Source: Luteimonas saliphila
GTDB taxonomy: Bacteria > Pseudomonadota > Gammaproteobacteria > Xanthomonadales > Xanthomonadaceae
Direction: 5' to 3'
DNA length: 64,000 nucleotides
Assembly: GCF_016774335.1 (NCBI RefSeq)
Contig: NZ_JAETWA010000042.1
Span: 199,121 to 263,120, forward strand
Shown here: piece by piece, positions 1 through 8,507 of the stretch
Layout of the letters: every line of letters starts with the position of its first letter
Numbering within the stretch: the stretch's first letter is position 1
Made by a program: the position numbers and the translations under genes
Notes under the pieces: model-generated
Seen by the model: only the letters and a program-made list of their open reading frames with translations
What the model was told of the DNA's origin: nothing
The model's database searches: none

Positions 1-1
1 G

Positions 2-1147
2 GTCGCCTTCCTCGGCGCGTCGACCGCCTACGTCGAATCGACGCTCGGCCAGATCTACAAGGAGACCGACGACAAGGGGCAGTATCGCGGCGGCCCTGCG
101 TACTACATCGAGAAGGCGATGGGCCAGCGCTGGTACGCCTGGCTGTTCGCGCTGGTGACGGTGGTGGCCACCGGCTTCCTGCTGCCGGGCGTGCAGGCCA
201 ACGGCATCGCCGCCAGCATGTTCAACGCCTGGGGCATCCCGCCGACCGCGACCGCGACGCTGCTGGTGGTCGCGCTGGGCTTCATCATCTTCGGCGGCGT
301 CAAGCGCATCGCCGCGTTCGCGCAGGTGGTGGTGCCGTTCATGGCGCTGGCCTACATGCTGGTCGCGCTGGTGATCATGTTCCTCAACTACGCACAGATC
401 CCGGAGATGTTCCTGCTGGTGTTCCGCAGCGCGTTCGGGATGGAAGCCGCGTTCGGCGCGGTGCTCGGCCTGGCGATCGAGTGGGGCGTGAAGCGCGGCA
501 TCTATTCCAACGAGGCGGGGCAGGGCACCGGTCCGCATGCCGCGGCGGCGGCCGAGGTCTCGCACCCGGCCAAGCAGGGCTACGTGCAGGCGTTCTCGGT
601 GTACGTGGACACGCTGCTGGTGTGCAGCGCGACCGCGTTCATGATCCTGTCGACGGGCATGTACAACGTCAACAGCCCCGAGGGCGGCATGCTGTACGAG
701 GCGCTGCCGGGCATCGAGGTCGGGCCCGGCTTCGCGCAGAACGCGGTCGAAGGGATCCTGCCAGGATACGGCGCGGCCTTCGTGGCGCTCGCGCTGCTGT
801 TCTTCGCATTCACCACGATCCTCGCCTACTACTACATGGCCGAGACCAACGTCGCCTACATCAACCGCAGGGTGCACCGGCCGTGGATGACGTTCGTGCT
901 GCGCGTGGCGATCCTCGCGGCGGTGACCTTCGGCGCGGTACGCAGCGCGGAGATGGCGTGGACGCTGGGCGACATCGGTGTCGGGCTGATGGCCTGGCTC
1001 AACATCATCGCGATCCTGATCCTGCAGAAGCCGGCATTGGCCGCGCTGCGCGACTACGAGCGGCAGAAGGGCGAAGGGCTCGATCCGACCTTCGACCCCG
1101 AGGCGCTCGGCATCCGCAACGCCGATTTCTGGCGCAAGCGCGACTGA
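2..1147 (+). CDS. Alanine/glycine:cation symporter (AGCS family), 5' end missing
   Basis: Inner-membrane sodium- or proton-coupled symporter for alanine or glycine. The reading frame is open from base 2, so the start lies before the window and about 381 C-terminal residues are seen. The family motif GGPAYYIEKAM is encoded near 91-123, and hydrophobic helices follow to the end, with the conserved NEAGQGTGPHAAAAA stretch near 508-552. The C-terminus is a short charged cytoplasmic tail. An internal ATG at 119 could be mistaken for the start, but the coding sequence clearly continues upstream of it. The next gene begins 2 bases after the stop. Family assignment is confident; the exact substrate is inferred from the family. 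Confidence 0.9.
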   Translation, partial: VAFLGASTAYVESTLGQIYKETDDKGQYRGGPAYYIEKAMGQRWYAWLFALVTVVATGFLLPGVQANGIAASMFNAWGIPPTATATLLVVALGFIIFGGVKRIAAFAQVVVPFMALAYMLVALVIMFLNYAQIPEMFLLVFRSAFGMEAAFGAVLGLAIEWGVKRGIYSNEAGQGTGPHAAAAAEVSHPAKQGYVQAFSVYVDTLLVCSATAFMILSTGMYNVNSPEGGMLYEALPGIEVGPGFAQNAVEGILPGYGAAFVALALLFFAFTTILAYYYMAETNVAYINRRVHRPWMTFVLRVAILAAVTFGAVRSAEMAWTLGDIGVGLMAWLNIIAILILQKPALAALRDYERQKGEGLDPTFDPEALGIRNADFWRKRD

Positions 1148-1148
1148 C

Positions 1149-2015
1149 ATGGCGGGCAGGCGCACGCCGCCGTCGCCGGGGCGCGACAGCCCCTGGGGCG
1201 CACGCGCGCCAGCCGCGGTCGGCCCGGCGCGTGACGACCGGGTCCCGGTCCGCGACAAACCCGGGGAGCTGCGCCTGTACGGGCTGAACGCGGTGCGTGC
1301 GGTGTTCGCGCGCCGGCCGCAGGCGATCCGCAAGCTCTACCTCGCGCAAGACCGCATCGCGCAGCTGCAGCCGCTGCTGAAGTGGTGCGTGGCGCAGCGC
1401 GTCGGCTACCGCGTGGTCGACGATGTCGACGAGCTGCGGCGGCTGGCGGCGAGCACGCATCACGAGGGGGTGGTCGCGGACGTGCTGCGCGAGGCGCCGC
1501 GCACGCTCGACGACTGGCTGGCCGCGCTGCCGGCGGGCCCTTGCTGCGCGCTGTGGCTCGACGGGGTCGGCAACCCGCACAACCTGGGCGCGATCCTGCG
1601 TGCGTCCGCGCATTTCGGCGTCTCGGGCTTGCTGCTGGCGGAGCGCTCGCCGCTTGCGCTCTCGGGCGCCGCCGCGCGCGTGGCCGAAGGAGGCGCGGAA
1701 GCGGTGGCCATGGTGCGCCTGGCCGACGATGCCGATGCGATCGCGCGCCTGCGCGGTGCGGGCTTCATCCTCGCCGCGACCGTGGTGCGCGACGGTGTCG
1801 ACGTGTTCGCCGCGCCGTTGCCGCAGCGGCTGGTCTACGTGCTCGGCGCCGAGGGGGAGGGCATGGACGCGTCGCTGGCGGCCGCCTGCGACCTGCGCGT
1901 GTCGATTCCCGGCACCGGTGCGGTGGAAAGCCTCAATGTCGCCGCCGCGACGGCGGTGCTGCTGGCGCAGTGGGCGCGTGCCCGGGCCGTCGGTCGCGAC
2001 ACGGAGGGCCGCTGA
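1149..2015 (+). CDS. TrmH/SpoU-family RNA 2'-O-methyltransferase
   Basis: Predicted S-adenosylmethionine-dependent ribose methyltransferase acting on tRNA or rRNA (288 residues). After about 40 proline/arginine-rich residues there is a SpoU substrate-binding N-domain (YGLNAVRAVFARRP), then the SPOUT knot domain. Motif 1 is DGVGNPHNLGAILRASAHFG, motif 2 is YVLGAEGEGM, and motif 3 is SLNVAAATAVLL. These are the three SpoU signature blocks that form the knotted SAM site. The ATG lies 2 bases after the symporter stop, so the two may be co-transcribed. The RNA target cannot be told from sequence; RlmB is the closest well-known relative but identity with it is not asserted. Confidence 0.88.
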   Translation: MAGRRTPPSPGRDSPWGARAPAAVGPARDDRVPVRDKPGELRLYGLNAVRAVFARRPQAIRKLYLAQDRIAQLQPLLKWCVAQRVGYRVVDDVDELRRLAASTHHEGVVADVLREAPRTLDDWLAALPAGPCCALWLDGVGNPHNLGAILRASAHFGVSGLLLAERSPLALSGAAARVAEGGAEAVAMVRLADDADAIARLRGAGFILAATVVRDGVDVFAAPLPQRLVYVLGAEGEGMDASLAAACDLRVSIPGTGAVESLNVAAATAVLLAQWARARAVGRDTEGR

Positions 2016-2071
2016 CCTGGCGGCTGCACGGCGAGCGCGCAGCCGTCCGGGCCCCGGTCGGGCGACGGCGC

Positions 2072-4066
2072 TCAACGCGCCGGCGAAAGCCTGATCGCCG
2101 CGCCACCGCCGGACGACAGCTGCAGCGACATCCGCCGTTCGCCCGCGACCAGCGTCCGCACCTCGCGGCGCACGTCGGTGGGCGCAGCGCCGTCCCGCCA
2201 CAGCGTGGCGTCGTAGCGGCCGTCGCCGAGGAACGACAGGTCGACCTCGAGCGTGCGCGGCGATTCGTTGGTCATCGCGCCCACGTACCAGTCCTCGCCC
2301 AGGCGTCGTGCGACCGCGATGTGTTCGCCGATGGCGCCCGACAGCACGCGCGTCTCGTCCCAGCTGGTGGGCACCAGGGTGAGGAAATCCGCGCCCGGCG
2401 CGTCGACGTACACGTCCGGGCTGTCGGCCACCATCTGCAGCGGGCTCTCGTAGACCACGAACATCGCCAGCTGGTGCGTGCGCGTGCTCATCACCTGCGG
2501 ACGCACGAACGACACCTCGAATTTGTCCGGCGTGGTGTTGCGGAAGCCGCCGGGCGTGTAGTCGATCGGCCCGACCAGCATCCGCGTGAACGGCACGGTG
2601 ACGTTGTGCGTCGGCGTGATCCGGCGGCTCCACTTGTTGTACTCGGCGCCGAGCACGCCCTCCTGGGTGAGAAAGTGCGGCCAGGTGCGATTGAGTCCGG
2701 TGGGCCGATAGGCGCCATGCAGGTTGAGCATCAGCCGGTGCTCGGCGGCGCTGCGCATCATGCGGTGGAAGAACGCGACCATCTCCTGGTCGTTGCGGTC
2801 CATGTAGTCGACCTTGACGCCCTTCACGCCCCACTTGCGGTACAGCGCGAACAGCTCGTCCATGCGTGCGTCGAGCGCCTTGAAGTGCACCCACAGCCAG
2901 ATGTCGACGCCGCGCTCGCGCGCATGCGCCAGCAGCGCGGGCATGTCGATCTCCGGGATGGTGCGGCCCGCATCGGCGGACGGATCCCACAGGTCGCCGC
3001 CGCTGCTGCCGGGATACCAGCCGGCGTCGATGAGCATGTACTCGAGCCGCATGTCCGCGGCGTGGTCGATGTAGCGGCGCATGGTCGCGGTGTTCATGCC
3101 CGCTTCGGGCACGTCCGGCGCCACGCTGCCCGACCACCAGTCCCAGGCGCTCTTGCCGGGCCTGATCCAGGAGGTGTCCGCGATCGGCGTGGGCGCATTG
3201 AGCGTGGAGATCAGGTTCGATTCGACCAGCGCGCCCGGCGTGTCGCCGAGCATCACCACCCGCCACGGCGTGAGGTGACCGCCGGCCGCCACGTCGCCGC
3301 GCGGGATGCGCACCGCGATCTCCGGCGTGTCGTGGCGTGGCGACAGGCGCGTGTCGAGTCCGAGGCGGCCATCGCCGCGACCGCCGAGATAGAACGCGGC
3401 GTAGCGGTCGAGATCGGCCTCGGCGATCGCGAAGGTCGTCTGTCCGTGGCCGGTCTCGCAGACCAGCGGCAGGTCGATCAGGTGCATCGGGCGGATCTTC
3501 GAGGCCTGGATCGGATCGAACTCGCCCTCGTGCGCCGTGTTGAAGCGCCCGACGTTGAACGACCAGCAGCGGTAGTCGCGGGGGAACAGGTAGCCGGTGA
3601 GGTCCTGCCGCACCACCAGGTCGCCCTGCGCCGGCAGTGGCAGCCTGTAGCGGAACGCGATGCCGTCGTCGTAGGCGCGCAGCACCAGGCCCAGCGTGCG
3701 TCCCTGCGCGTCGGCCAGGTCCACTTCGAGCTGGGCGTGGTGATCGCGGCCCTCGTGCGCCTTGCCGGCGACGAAGCGATAGGCCGAATCGTGCTCGCTG
3801 CGACGGCTGTCGACGATGCGCAGGCCGCGGTCGAGCCGATCGTCCATGCCGAACTGCACACCGAGCGGCGAGGGCAACAGTATCCGCTCGCCGCGCCAGG
3901 ACACCGCCAAGTGCGGCTGTGCCTGCGCATCGAGCGTCAGCGTGGCCGATGCGCTGCCGCCAGGCGACTGCAACTGCAACTGCAGCGGTACGTCGGGTGC
4001 CGCGTGCGCGAGTCCGGCGACGCACAGCATCGACAGCAGGATCGGCAGGACATGACGGCTGCGCAT
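2072..4066 (-). CDS. Glycoside hydrolase family 97 (exported alpha-glycosidase)
   Basis: Exported alpha-glucosidase or alpha-galactosidase of family GH97, 664 residues, a usual length. The open frame runs further upstream to 4516, but the start chosen at 4066 has an AGGAG ribosome site just upstream and begins a clear signal peptide (MRSRHVLPILLSMLCVAGLA, cut near AHA). The order is N-terminal beta-sandwich, catalytic TIM barrel (LIDAGWYPGSSGG, then GVKGVKVDYMDRNDQEM, then LNLHGAYRPTGLNRTWP), and a C-terminal beta domain. The Asp in VKVDYMDR is the likely nucleophile of the retaining GH97 subgroup, from family knowledge. It faces the rRNA-methylase gene tail to tail. Substrate specificity is not resolved. 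Confidence 0.88.
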   Translation of the reverse strand: MRSRHVLPILLSMLCVAGLAHAAPDVPLQLQLQSPGGSASATLTLDAQAQPHLAVSWRGERILLPSPLGVQFGMDDRLDRGLRIVDSRRSEHDSAYRFVAGKAHEGRDHHAQLEVDLADAQGRTLGLVLRAYDDGIAFRYRLPLPAQGDLVVRQDLTGYLFPRDYRCWSFNVGRFNTAHEGEFDPIQASKIRPMHLIDLPLVCETGHGQTTFAIAEADLDRYAAFYLGGRGDGRLGLDTRLSPRHDTPEIAVRIPRGDVAAGGHLTPWRVVMLGDTPGALVESNLISTLNAPTPIADTSWIRPGKSAWDWWSGSVAPDVPEAGMNTATMRRYIDHAADMRLEYMLIDAGWYPGSSGGDLWDPSADAGRTIPEIDMPALLAHARERGVDIWLWVHFKALDARMDELFALYRKWGVKGVKVDYMDRNDQEMVAFFHRMMRSAAEHRLMLNLHGAYRPTGLNRTWPHFLTQEGVLGAEYNKWSRRITPTHNVTVPFTRMLVGPIDYTPGGFRNTTPDKFEVSFVRPQVMSTRTHQLAMFVVYESPLQMVADSPDVYVDAPGADFLTLVPTSWDETRVLSGAIGEHIAVARRLGEDWYVGAMTNESPRTLEVDLSFLGDGRYDATLWRDGAAPTDVRREVRTLVAGERRMSLQLSSGGGAAIRLSPAR

Positions 4067-4214
4067 CGGCGGACTCCTCTCCCTCGGCAGGCCCGGAGCG
4101 TAATGCCCCGGCCGCACCGTGTGTGGAATAGGTCGAGTACGAAATCGCATAGCGTGGCGGCGTGCAGACGGGCGTGTTTGCACGCCGACCGCCCGGTGCG
4201 TTACCAGACGCAGC

Positions 4215-4510
4215 GTAGGAGCGGCTTCAGCCGCGACTCCCCAGCGCAGCCACGACCCCAGCGCAGACGCAGAGGCGACGCCCGCCGCGACGCGTGCGGG
4301 ACGCGAGCCGCCCGGCACGCCTCCCATCCTCGAAACCTCGGGCAACGAACGCGAGAAGCCGGTAGCCCTGCACGTCGCCGGCCGCAGCGGCGGATCCACG
4401 CTGCCTTGCGGACCGCAGCGGCAGCACCGAATTCCCCTGCGCGCCGTGGACGTGAGCGCCGATCCGGAGGCGTTCGTCCGCGTGCGTATCGCGCCTGAAG
4501 GCGCTCCTAC
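4215..4510. repeat. Inverted pair of GTAGGAGCG palindromic repeats
   Basis: The intergenic stretch 4067-4588 holds no convincing gene. It contains a unit starting GTAGGAGCGGCTTCAGCCGC at 4215 and an inverted copy ending GGCGCTCCTAC at 4510. Each unit is itself a small hairpin (GCGGCTTCAGCCGC; GCGCCTTCAGGCGC). The 28351-28463 doublet is the same family. These resemble REP-type elements common in Xanthomonadaceae and Pseudomonas. Confidence 0.75.
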
Positions 4511-4588
4511 GGGCATGATGAGGATGCGGCGACGGATGATCCATGCAGGAACGGCGTCGGCCGCGACCCCACCGCCACGCGATTGCGC

Positions 4589-5992
4589 TCAGGGTGTGGC
4601 GACCTGCTTCGGCGCGCTGCCGAAATCGCCCTGCGCTTCGGCGGCCAGGTAGGCGAACACCGCATAAGCGGCCACGTTCTGCGCCAGCGCCTGCGGATCG
4701 ATCTTGTCCAGGGTGTCGTCGGCATTGTGGTGCAGATCGAAGTAGGTCGATCCGTCCTGCCCGAGCCATGCCCAGGCGCCACCGACCGCGGCCAGCGGCG
4801 TGATATCGGGTCCGGGGCCGCCCTTGCCGGGCATGTGTTCGATGCCGAGCGGCGTCAGCGCCTGGGCGAAACGCCGGGTGGCGGCGTCCGCGTGCGCGGG
4901 CGCGCTGGTGCTGAAGCCGTAGATGCGCCCCGCACCGAAGTCGCTTTCGGCGGCGATCACGTGGTTCGTTACATCGTCGGCATGCCGGCGCGCATACTCG
5001 CGCCCGCCGAGCAGGCCCTGTTCCTCGTTCGCGAACGCGATCACCCGGATCGAGCGCCTGGGCCGCTGCGGGAGTTGCCCGATCAGGCGGCCGGCGGCCA
5101 TGGTGATGCCGACGCCGGAAGCGTCGTCGATCGCGCCGGTGCCCAGGTCCCACGAATCCAGGTGAGCGCCGATCACCACCACCTGCTCCGGCGCCTCGCG
5201 CCCGGTGATCTCGCCGATCACGTTGTGCGAGGTGTACTCGGCACCGGTCCAGCCACAGTCGAGCGCCAGGCGCACGCGCACCGGGCCGCGTGCAAGCAGC
5301 CGCGCCAGCTGGTCTGCATCGGGCAGCGACAGCGCCGCCGACGGGATCGGCGTGAGCCCTTCGTCGAAACGGGTGATGCCGGTGTTCGCCACGCGATGCG
5401 GGCTGGTGCCGATCGACCGCATCAGGTAGCCGATCGCGCCCTTGCGGATCGCCTCCGACGGCCCGCGGCTGCGCACCGCGCCGGCCTTGCCGTAACCGCT
5501 GCCGTCGCGCGTACGCTGCATGTCGAAGTCGACGAACGCGATCCTGCCCGCGAGCGATCCTGCCGGCGCGGCCTGCAACGCCTCCATGCTCTCGAAGCGC
5601 ACGATCTGCGCTTCCACCGTGCCACCGGGGCTGCCGCCGAGCGCGGTGACCACCACCGGCTGCGCGTTTTCTCCGAGCACGGCGGCGTGTTCGCTACGCC
5701 GCTCCCATGTGGGAAAGCGCACCGGCTCGATCCAGACCCGGTCGAAGCCGAGTTCGCGGAACTTCGCCTGCGCCCAGGCCACCGCGCGCGCATCGGCCTC
5801 GCTGCCGGCCAGTCGCGGGCCGACCTCGGTGGTCAGCGATTCGACGATCTTCCAGCCGGTGTCGTCGGCGAGCGCGCGCTCTCGCAATGCTTCGGCGGTC
5901 GCGAGCGCCGCATCGGGCACCTGCGTCGGTTCCGCGGCGGCGGCGAGGACGGGCAACAGGCAGGCGGGCAGCAGCAGCTTGGCCAGGCGCAT
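4589..5992 (-). CDS. M28-family zinc aminopeptidase, exported
   Basis: Secreted or periplasmic zinc-dependent aminopeptidase/carboxypeptidase of the M28 family (467 residues). It has a signal peptide (MRLAKLLLPACLLPVLAAAA), a PA-like insert in the middle and a C-terminal peptidase domain. The two-zinc ligands are visible in order: His and Asp in GAHLDSWD, bridging Asp in IDDASG, catalytic Glu-Glu in ANEEQG, Asp in AESDFG, and His in FDLHHNADDT. All expected residues are present, so it should be active. It lies downstream of mscL on the same strand, but a terminator-like hairpin at 6014-6043 separates them. Confidence 0.92.
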   Translation of the reverse strand: MRLAKLLLPACLLPVLAAAAEPTQVPDAALATAEALRERALADDTGWKIVESLTTEVGPRLAGSEADARAVAWAQAKFRELGFDRVWIEPVRFPTWERRSEHAAVLGENAQPVVVTALGGSPGGTVEAQIVRFESMEALQAAPAGSLAGRIAFVDFDMQRTRDGSGYGKAGAVRSRGPSEAIRKGAIGYLMRSIGTSPHRVANTGITRFDEGLTPIPSAALSLPDADQLARLLARGPVRVRLALDCGWTGAEYTSHNVIGEITGREAPEQVVVIGAHLDSWDLGTGAIDDASGVGITMAAGRLIGQLPQRPRRSIRVIAFANEEQGLLGGREYARRHADDVTNHVIAAESDFGAGRIYGFSTSAPAHADAATRRFAQALTPLGIEHMPGKGGPGPDITPLAAVGGAWAWLGQDGSTYFDLHHNADDTLDKIDPQALAQNVAAYAVFAYLAAEAQGDFGSAPKQVATP

Positions 5993-6013
5993 GGGCGGCT
6001 TTCCGGAAACGAA

Positions 6014-6043
6014 GAAGCCGCCAGCCTACAGGCCGGCGGCTTC
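6014..6043 (-). terminator. Intrinsic terminator after mscL
   Basis: A stem GAAGCCGCC/GGCGGCTTC with further pairing inside is followed, read on the minus strand, by TTCGTTTCC. It lies between the mscL stop and the M28 peptidase start. Confidence 0.6.
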
Positions 6044-6066
6044 GCGTGGATGTGCGGGAAGTCGCG

Positions 6067-6477
6067 TCAGCGCCTGAGCGAATCGCGGATCTCGCGCAAC
6101 AGCAGCACTTCCTCGCTGGGCGCGGCGGGCGCGGGTGGCGCTTCGGGTTTGCGATGGAAGCGGTTGATCGCCTTGATCACCATGAAGATGGCGAAGGCGA
6201 TGATGACGAACTGGATGATGGTGTTGACGAATGCGCCGTAGCCGAGCACGACCGCGGGGACTTCCTCGCCGGCCGCGTCGACAGTCGCCGCGCGCAGCGT
6301 CCAGCCCATGTCGGCGAAGTCCACGCCGCCCAGCAGCAGCCCGATCGGCGGCATGATCACGTGATCGACCAGCGAGGTGACGATCTTGCCGAACGCGCCG
6401 CCGATCACCACGCCCACGGCGAGGTCGATCACGTTGCCGCGCATCGCGAATTCCCGGAACTCGTTGATCATGCCCAT
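6067..6477 (-). CDS. mscL: Large-conductance mechanosensitive channel MscL
   Basis: Inner-membrane emergency valve that opens under hypo-osmotic membrane tension. It has 136 residues, the normal length. The N-terminal amphipathic helix and TM1 ([20 protein letters not shown], then [11 protein letters not shown]) and TM2 ([20 protein letters not shown]) are canonical, followed by the C-terminal charged helix. An open frame extends further upstream to 6651, but the ATG at 6477 has an AGGAG site 6-10 bases away and matches the family start. It is the last gene of a probable three-gene operon starting at 7544. Confidence 0.97.
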   Translation of the reverse strand: MGMINEFREFAMRGNVIDLAVGVVIGGAFGKIVTSLVDHVIMPPIGLLLGGVDFADMGWTLRAATVDAAGEEVPAVVLGYGAFVNTIIQFVIIAFAIFMVIKAINRFHRKPEAPPAPAAPSEEVLLLREIRDSLRR

Positions 6478-6523
6478 CGGCGTCTCCTGTCTCGGGGGAA
6501 CGGCCGCCGCGCGGCCCGGGCCA

Positions 6524-7243
6524 CTATGCCGCCGGTGCGCGCACCTGGCAACGCAGTTCCAGCAGGTCGTCGAGCCGCGCCACGCATTCGTCGCCCGGCT
6601 GCAGCGCGGCCACGCCCGCGGGCGTGCCCATGAACACCAGGTCGCCCGCACGCAGCGCGTAGAGCTTCGACAGCTCGTGCAGGATCTCGGGCACGTCCCA
6701 GATCAGCTGGTCGAGCGTGGATTGCTGGCGGCACTCGCCGTTGACGTCGAGCGACAGCAGGCGCGGCGCGAGATCGCCCACGTCGGTCGCCGGCACCAGT
6801 TCGCTGACGGGCGCGGACTGGTCGAAACCCTTGGCGCTGTCCCAGGGCAGGCCCTTGCCCTTGGCGGCGGCCTGCAGGTCGCGGCGGGTGAGGTCGAGGC
6901 CGATGCCGTAGCCGAACACCAGCGCGGCCGCGCCGTCCACCGGTAATTCGCCGGGCGGTGCGTCGCGGCCGAGCGCCACGACCAGTTCCACTTCGTGGTG
7001 CAGGTCGCGCGTGGCCGGCGGGTAGTCGACTTCGCCATCGACGACGATCGCGTCCGCCGGCTTGTGGAAGAACACCGGGGTGCCGCGCTCGGCCTTCGAG
7101 GCGGGGGCGGCGGCGCCCATCTCGCGCGCGTGGTCGGCGAAGTTGCGACCCACGCAGTAGACGCGGCGCACCGGGAACGTGCCGCCGCCGCGCACCGGGA
7201 CGCGCGGGACCGGCGCCGCTTCAACGACGTCGTGCGCCTGCAT
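6524..7243 (-). CDS. Fumarylacetoacetate hydrolase family protein
   Basis: FAH-superfamily C-C hydrolase or oxaloacetate decarboxylase-like enzyme (239 residues), cytoplasmic. The start at 7243 gives the usual length; the frame is open further upstream but without family sequence. Family signatures include [26 protein letters not shown], the metal ligands in [34 protein letters not shown] and VFMGTPAGV. These place it in the short bacterial FAHD1/YcgM-like group acting on fumarylpyruvate or acylpyruvates; the true substrate is unknown. Its start is 4 bases after the stop of the small membrane-protein gene, indicating one operon. Confidence 0.88.
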   Translation of the reverse strand: MQAHDVVEAAPVPRVPVRGGGTFPVRRVYCVGRNFADHAREMGAAAPASKAERGTPVFFHKPADAIVVDGEVDYPPATRDLHHEVELVVALGRDAPPGELPVDGAAALVFGYGIGLDLTRRDLQAAAKGKGLPWDSAKGFDQSAPVSELVPATDVGDLAPRLLSLDVNGECRQQSTLDQLIWDVPEILHELSKLYALRAGDLVFMGTPAGVAALQPGDECVARLDDLLELRCQVRAPAA

Positions 7244-7247
7244 GCGA

Positions 7248-7544
7248 TCAGCGCAGCGCGGGCTGGCCCGGCTTGGAGACGATCCGGTATTCGGCGTCGA
7301 GCACGTCCGCAGATTGCACGGAACCAGGCTTGCGTCCACGCAACGCGGCCCGCAGCAGCCCGAACGACACCATCGCGGCGCCGACGAACAAGCCCACCAC
7401 CAGCAACAACGCGAGGATCGCGATGCCGACCAGCCCCAGCGCCACGCGCAGCAGCGGATTGCGCGGCTTGCGGGGCGTGAACAGTCCGCGCAGCGCCGAG
7501 GCGTCGTAGCGGGCGTGGAGGGTGCGGAAGAAGACGGAGGACAT
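7248..7544 (-). CDS. Small single-span membrane protein, unknown function
   Basis: 98 residues, not recognised. An N-terminal basic segment (FTPRKPRNP) precedes one long hydrophobic segment (VALGLVGIAILALLLVVGLF continuing to about residue 62), then an Arg-rich stretch and a polar tail ending SKPGQPALR. The ATG at 7544 is preceded by plausible ribosome-site sequence. It heads the operon with the FAH hydrolase and mscL. Membrane topology is the only property that can be inferred. Confidence 0.6.
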   Translation of the reverse strand: MSSVFFRTLHARYDASALRGLFTPRKPRNPLLRVALGLVGIAILALLLVVGLFVGAAMVSFGLLRAALRGRKPGSVQSADVLDAEYRIVSKPGQPALR

Positions 7545-7651
7545 CGGCGGGGATGAGACAATGCGGGGCGACCAGTATCGTCCGCAGCCTTCACCAAGTT
7601 GTAACAAGTTCGTTAAACCCGGGACATGAACCCGTGACATCCGCCAGTGAA

Positions 7652-8005
7652 ATGAACAACGGCGACGCGCCTGTCCGCCTGATCGCGCTCGACGCCATTC
7701 CCGACGGCGGCTTCGCCGAGGTCGAGGCGGCGATCGACGGCGATGCGGAGTCGCTGCTGCTGTACCGCGAGGGCGTGCAGGTGAGGGCCTGGCTCAACAT
7801 CTGCCCGCATGCCGGCCGCCGCCTCGACTGGTCGCCCGGACAGTTCCTCAAGACCAAGAACGGCCTGCTGGTCTGCGCCGCGCACGGCGCGAGTTTCGAA
7901 CTCGTCCGCGGAGAATGCGTCGCGGGCCCGTGCCGGGGCGAGGCGCTGCGGGCCGTGCCGGTCATGGTGAGGGATGGCGACGTGTTGGTGGATCCGTCGC
8001 CGTAG
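7652..8005 (+). CDS. Rieske [2Fe-2S] protein, soluble ferredoxin type
   Basis: Small soluble Rieske protein (117 residues from ATG 7652; a GTG at 7634 is an in-frame alternative). Cluster ligands are visible as CPHAG and, after the usual spacing, CAAHGASF, the Cys-x-His and Cys-x-x-His pair of Rieske proteins, followed by GECVAGPCRG. There is no oxygenase catalytic domain and no signal peptide, so it is a standalone electron carrier or a nitrite-reductase small-subunit-like module. No partner reductase or oxygenase is adjacent. It is divergent from the operon starting at 7544. Confidence 0.85.
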   Translation: MNNGDAPVRLIALDAIPDGGFAEVEAAIDGDAESLLLYREGVQVRAWLNICPHAGRRLDWSPGQFLKTKNGLLVCAAHGASFELVRGECVAGPCRGEALRAVPVMVRDGDVLVDPSP

Positions 8006-8016
8006 AAGCCCGGATC

Positions 8017-8042
8017 GTCATTTCGAGCGAAGCGAGAAATCC
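8017..8042. repeat. Half of a GTCATTTCGAGCG...GAGAAATCC hairpin repeat
   Basis: Twelve bases after the Rieske stop lies one arm of the palindromic repeat family also found at 21396-21470, 29515-29584 and 52598-52664. The partner arm is degenerate or lost here. Confidence 0.65.
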
Positions 8043-8507
8043 AGGCTCCTGATCGCTGAATTGCGCTGCTCCTCGTAAGACCAGGTCCGGACGTGCCTGT
8101 GGCCTCCAGGTATGGGGCAGTCCAGGACAGGTGTAGCCCGTTCCCCTACCCATAGCAGCCTGTCAGGCACCCGGACTCTGGCCACGTCTCGCCTCGCCTC
8201 CCTGGACCCTGCAGCCTGCAGCCTGCGCAGAACGTGTTGCGTGCTGCTTCGCAGCGCGACGCCGAGGAGCAGGAGGCGCGCTTCCTTCTCCATGATTTTC
8301 AAGCACATCAGCGCGTCGCCCGGTCGCGCCGAGCGGACCACTTGACAGGGCTTCCCGGGCGGGCGTATTCACGCCGACAGAAGTCGGGGCCTGCAATGCC
8401 GGCATCGCCAACGGGGGCAGGGGCGCCCCGTCACGGAAGACTGCCAGTGGTGCAGAAACAGGGAAGGGCAATGCCTGCAACGGGCATTGCGGTTTCGGGG
8501 AAAACTC
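8043..8507. other. Gene-free leader ahead of the RHS gene
   Basis: No supported gene. It contains a short CTGCAGC tandem near 8210-8225 and a hairpin GCAATGCC/GGCATTGC at about 8468-8490, just before the RHS start. The hairpin could affect translation initiation; that is inference. Confidence 0.4.

Noticed and set aside
1005..4516. Very long open frames on both strands over the methyltransferase and GH97 genes
   Set aside because: They are Arg/Ala-rich shadows produced by high-GC third-position bias and have no family sequence. The GH97 frame itself is trimmed to its signal-peptide start at 4066.
6524..7597. Longer 357-residue start for the FAH hydrolase
   Set aside because: The extra N-terminus overlaps the small membrane-protein gene in another frame and lacks family sequence; ATG 7243 gives the usual length.
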